Source: Dryas octopetala (taxonomy: Eukaryota; Streptophyta; Magnoliopsida; Rosales; Rosaceae). From it: 64,000 bases of DNA. A program made the position numbers and the translations under genes. Position 1 is the stretch's first letter, and each line of letters starts with the position of its first letter. Where the stretch lies: the NCBI GenBank assembly GCA_963921425.1, contig OY992835.1, positions 12,276,001 to 12,340,000 of the forward strand, in the 5' to 3' direction. Positions 63,941 through 64,000 of the stretch are shown here, in pieces. The notes under the pieces were generated by a model that saw nothing but the letters and a program-made list of their open reading frames with translations, did not search any database and was not told the origin of the DNA.

Positions 63941-64000
63941 CACTACTACAAAAGCACTTATTCTTGGCGGAATTAAATCGCTAGGAAAAAAAATTTGCTG
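63941..64000 (+). mobile_element. Possible CACTA element left end, cut by the window edge
   Basis: CACTACTACAAAAGC (63941 on) has the form of a CACTA terminus, followed by subterminal-looking TTCTTGGCGGAATTAAATCG. It begins inside a short frame that starts at ATG 63908 after a CT-rich leader and closes at TAA (63974-63976). This suggests an insertion into a gene start or a coincidence. The rest is outside the window. Confidence 0.4.

Overview
The window is nuclear DNA of a flowering plant. Its genes are intron-rich, with GT-AG introns of plant character, and four of them match well-known angiosperm families: a BAHD/HCT-type acyltransferase, a PP2C phosphatase, chloroplast DnaJ J8 and an MRS2/CorA magnesium transporter. 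A/T-rich spacers are packed with plant transposable elements. Protein details would suit a eudicot, perhaps Rosaceae, but that is a guess from memory of the families and not proven here. There are no prokaryotic features.

Layout. Positions 1-4400 are AT-rich repeat land with a complete miniature LTR element (TRIM, 241-604). A BAHD acyltransferase gene lies on the minus strand at 4667-6102, and a diverged duplicate at 22484-23947 is broken by one nonsense codon. Between them sits a nest of repeats: a 3-copy ~300-bp tandem array (7425-8360), a LINE fragment, an old minus-strand retroelement relic, a CACTA-type miniature element inside it, a ~6.4-kb Ty1/copia element (12995-19403) with LTRs, PBS and target-site duplication, and a 1-kb Mutator-like foldback element (19807-20829). 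24.5-29 kb is mostly gene-free, ending in a poly-A retroposon (28229-28910) and another Mutator-like element (29057-29773) that abuts the promoter of the PP2C gene.

The gene-bearing part runs from 29.8 to 56.3 kb. It holds a PP2C gene (CDS 30729-39749, ten coding exons, plus strand), J8 (45380-47278, plus), MRS2-1-like (49488-52883, plus) and a small single-pass membrane protein gene (54960-56292, minus). Spacers between them contain miniature elements with recognisable target-site duplications (40369-40510, 41257-41732) and a near-perfect 300-bp hairpin (47882-48173). The last 8 kb holds a broken PIF/Harbinger transposase, two copies of one CACTA-derived miniature family (59488-59679 and 62843-63037), a 1014-bp element with TTA duplications whose interior is a GGT-type trinucleotide expansion (60517-61530), and what looks like another CACTA end at the right edge.

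The four intact-looking conserved genes are ordinary housekeeping, stress or metabolism genes with no obvious joint pathway. No novel multi-gene system is visible. The most interesting signals are a shared inverted-repeat element in the 5'-proximal introns of two unrelated genes, the layered insertion history around the copia element, and the decay of the BAHD duplicate. All exon boundaries were worked out by hand from splice signals, frame continuity and remembered family conservation, without alignment software.
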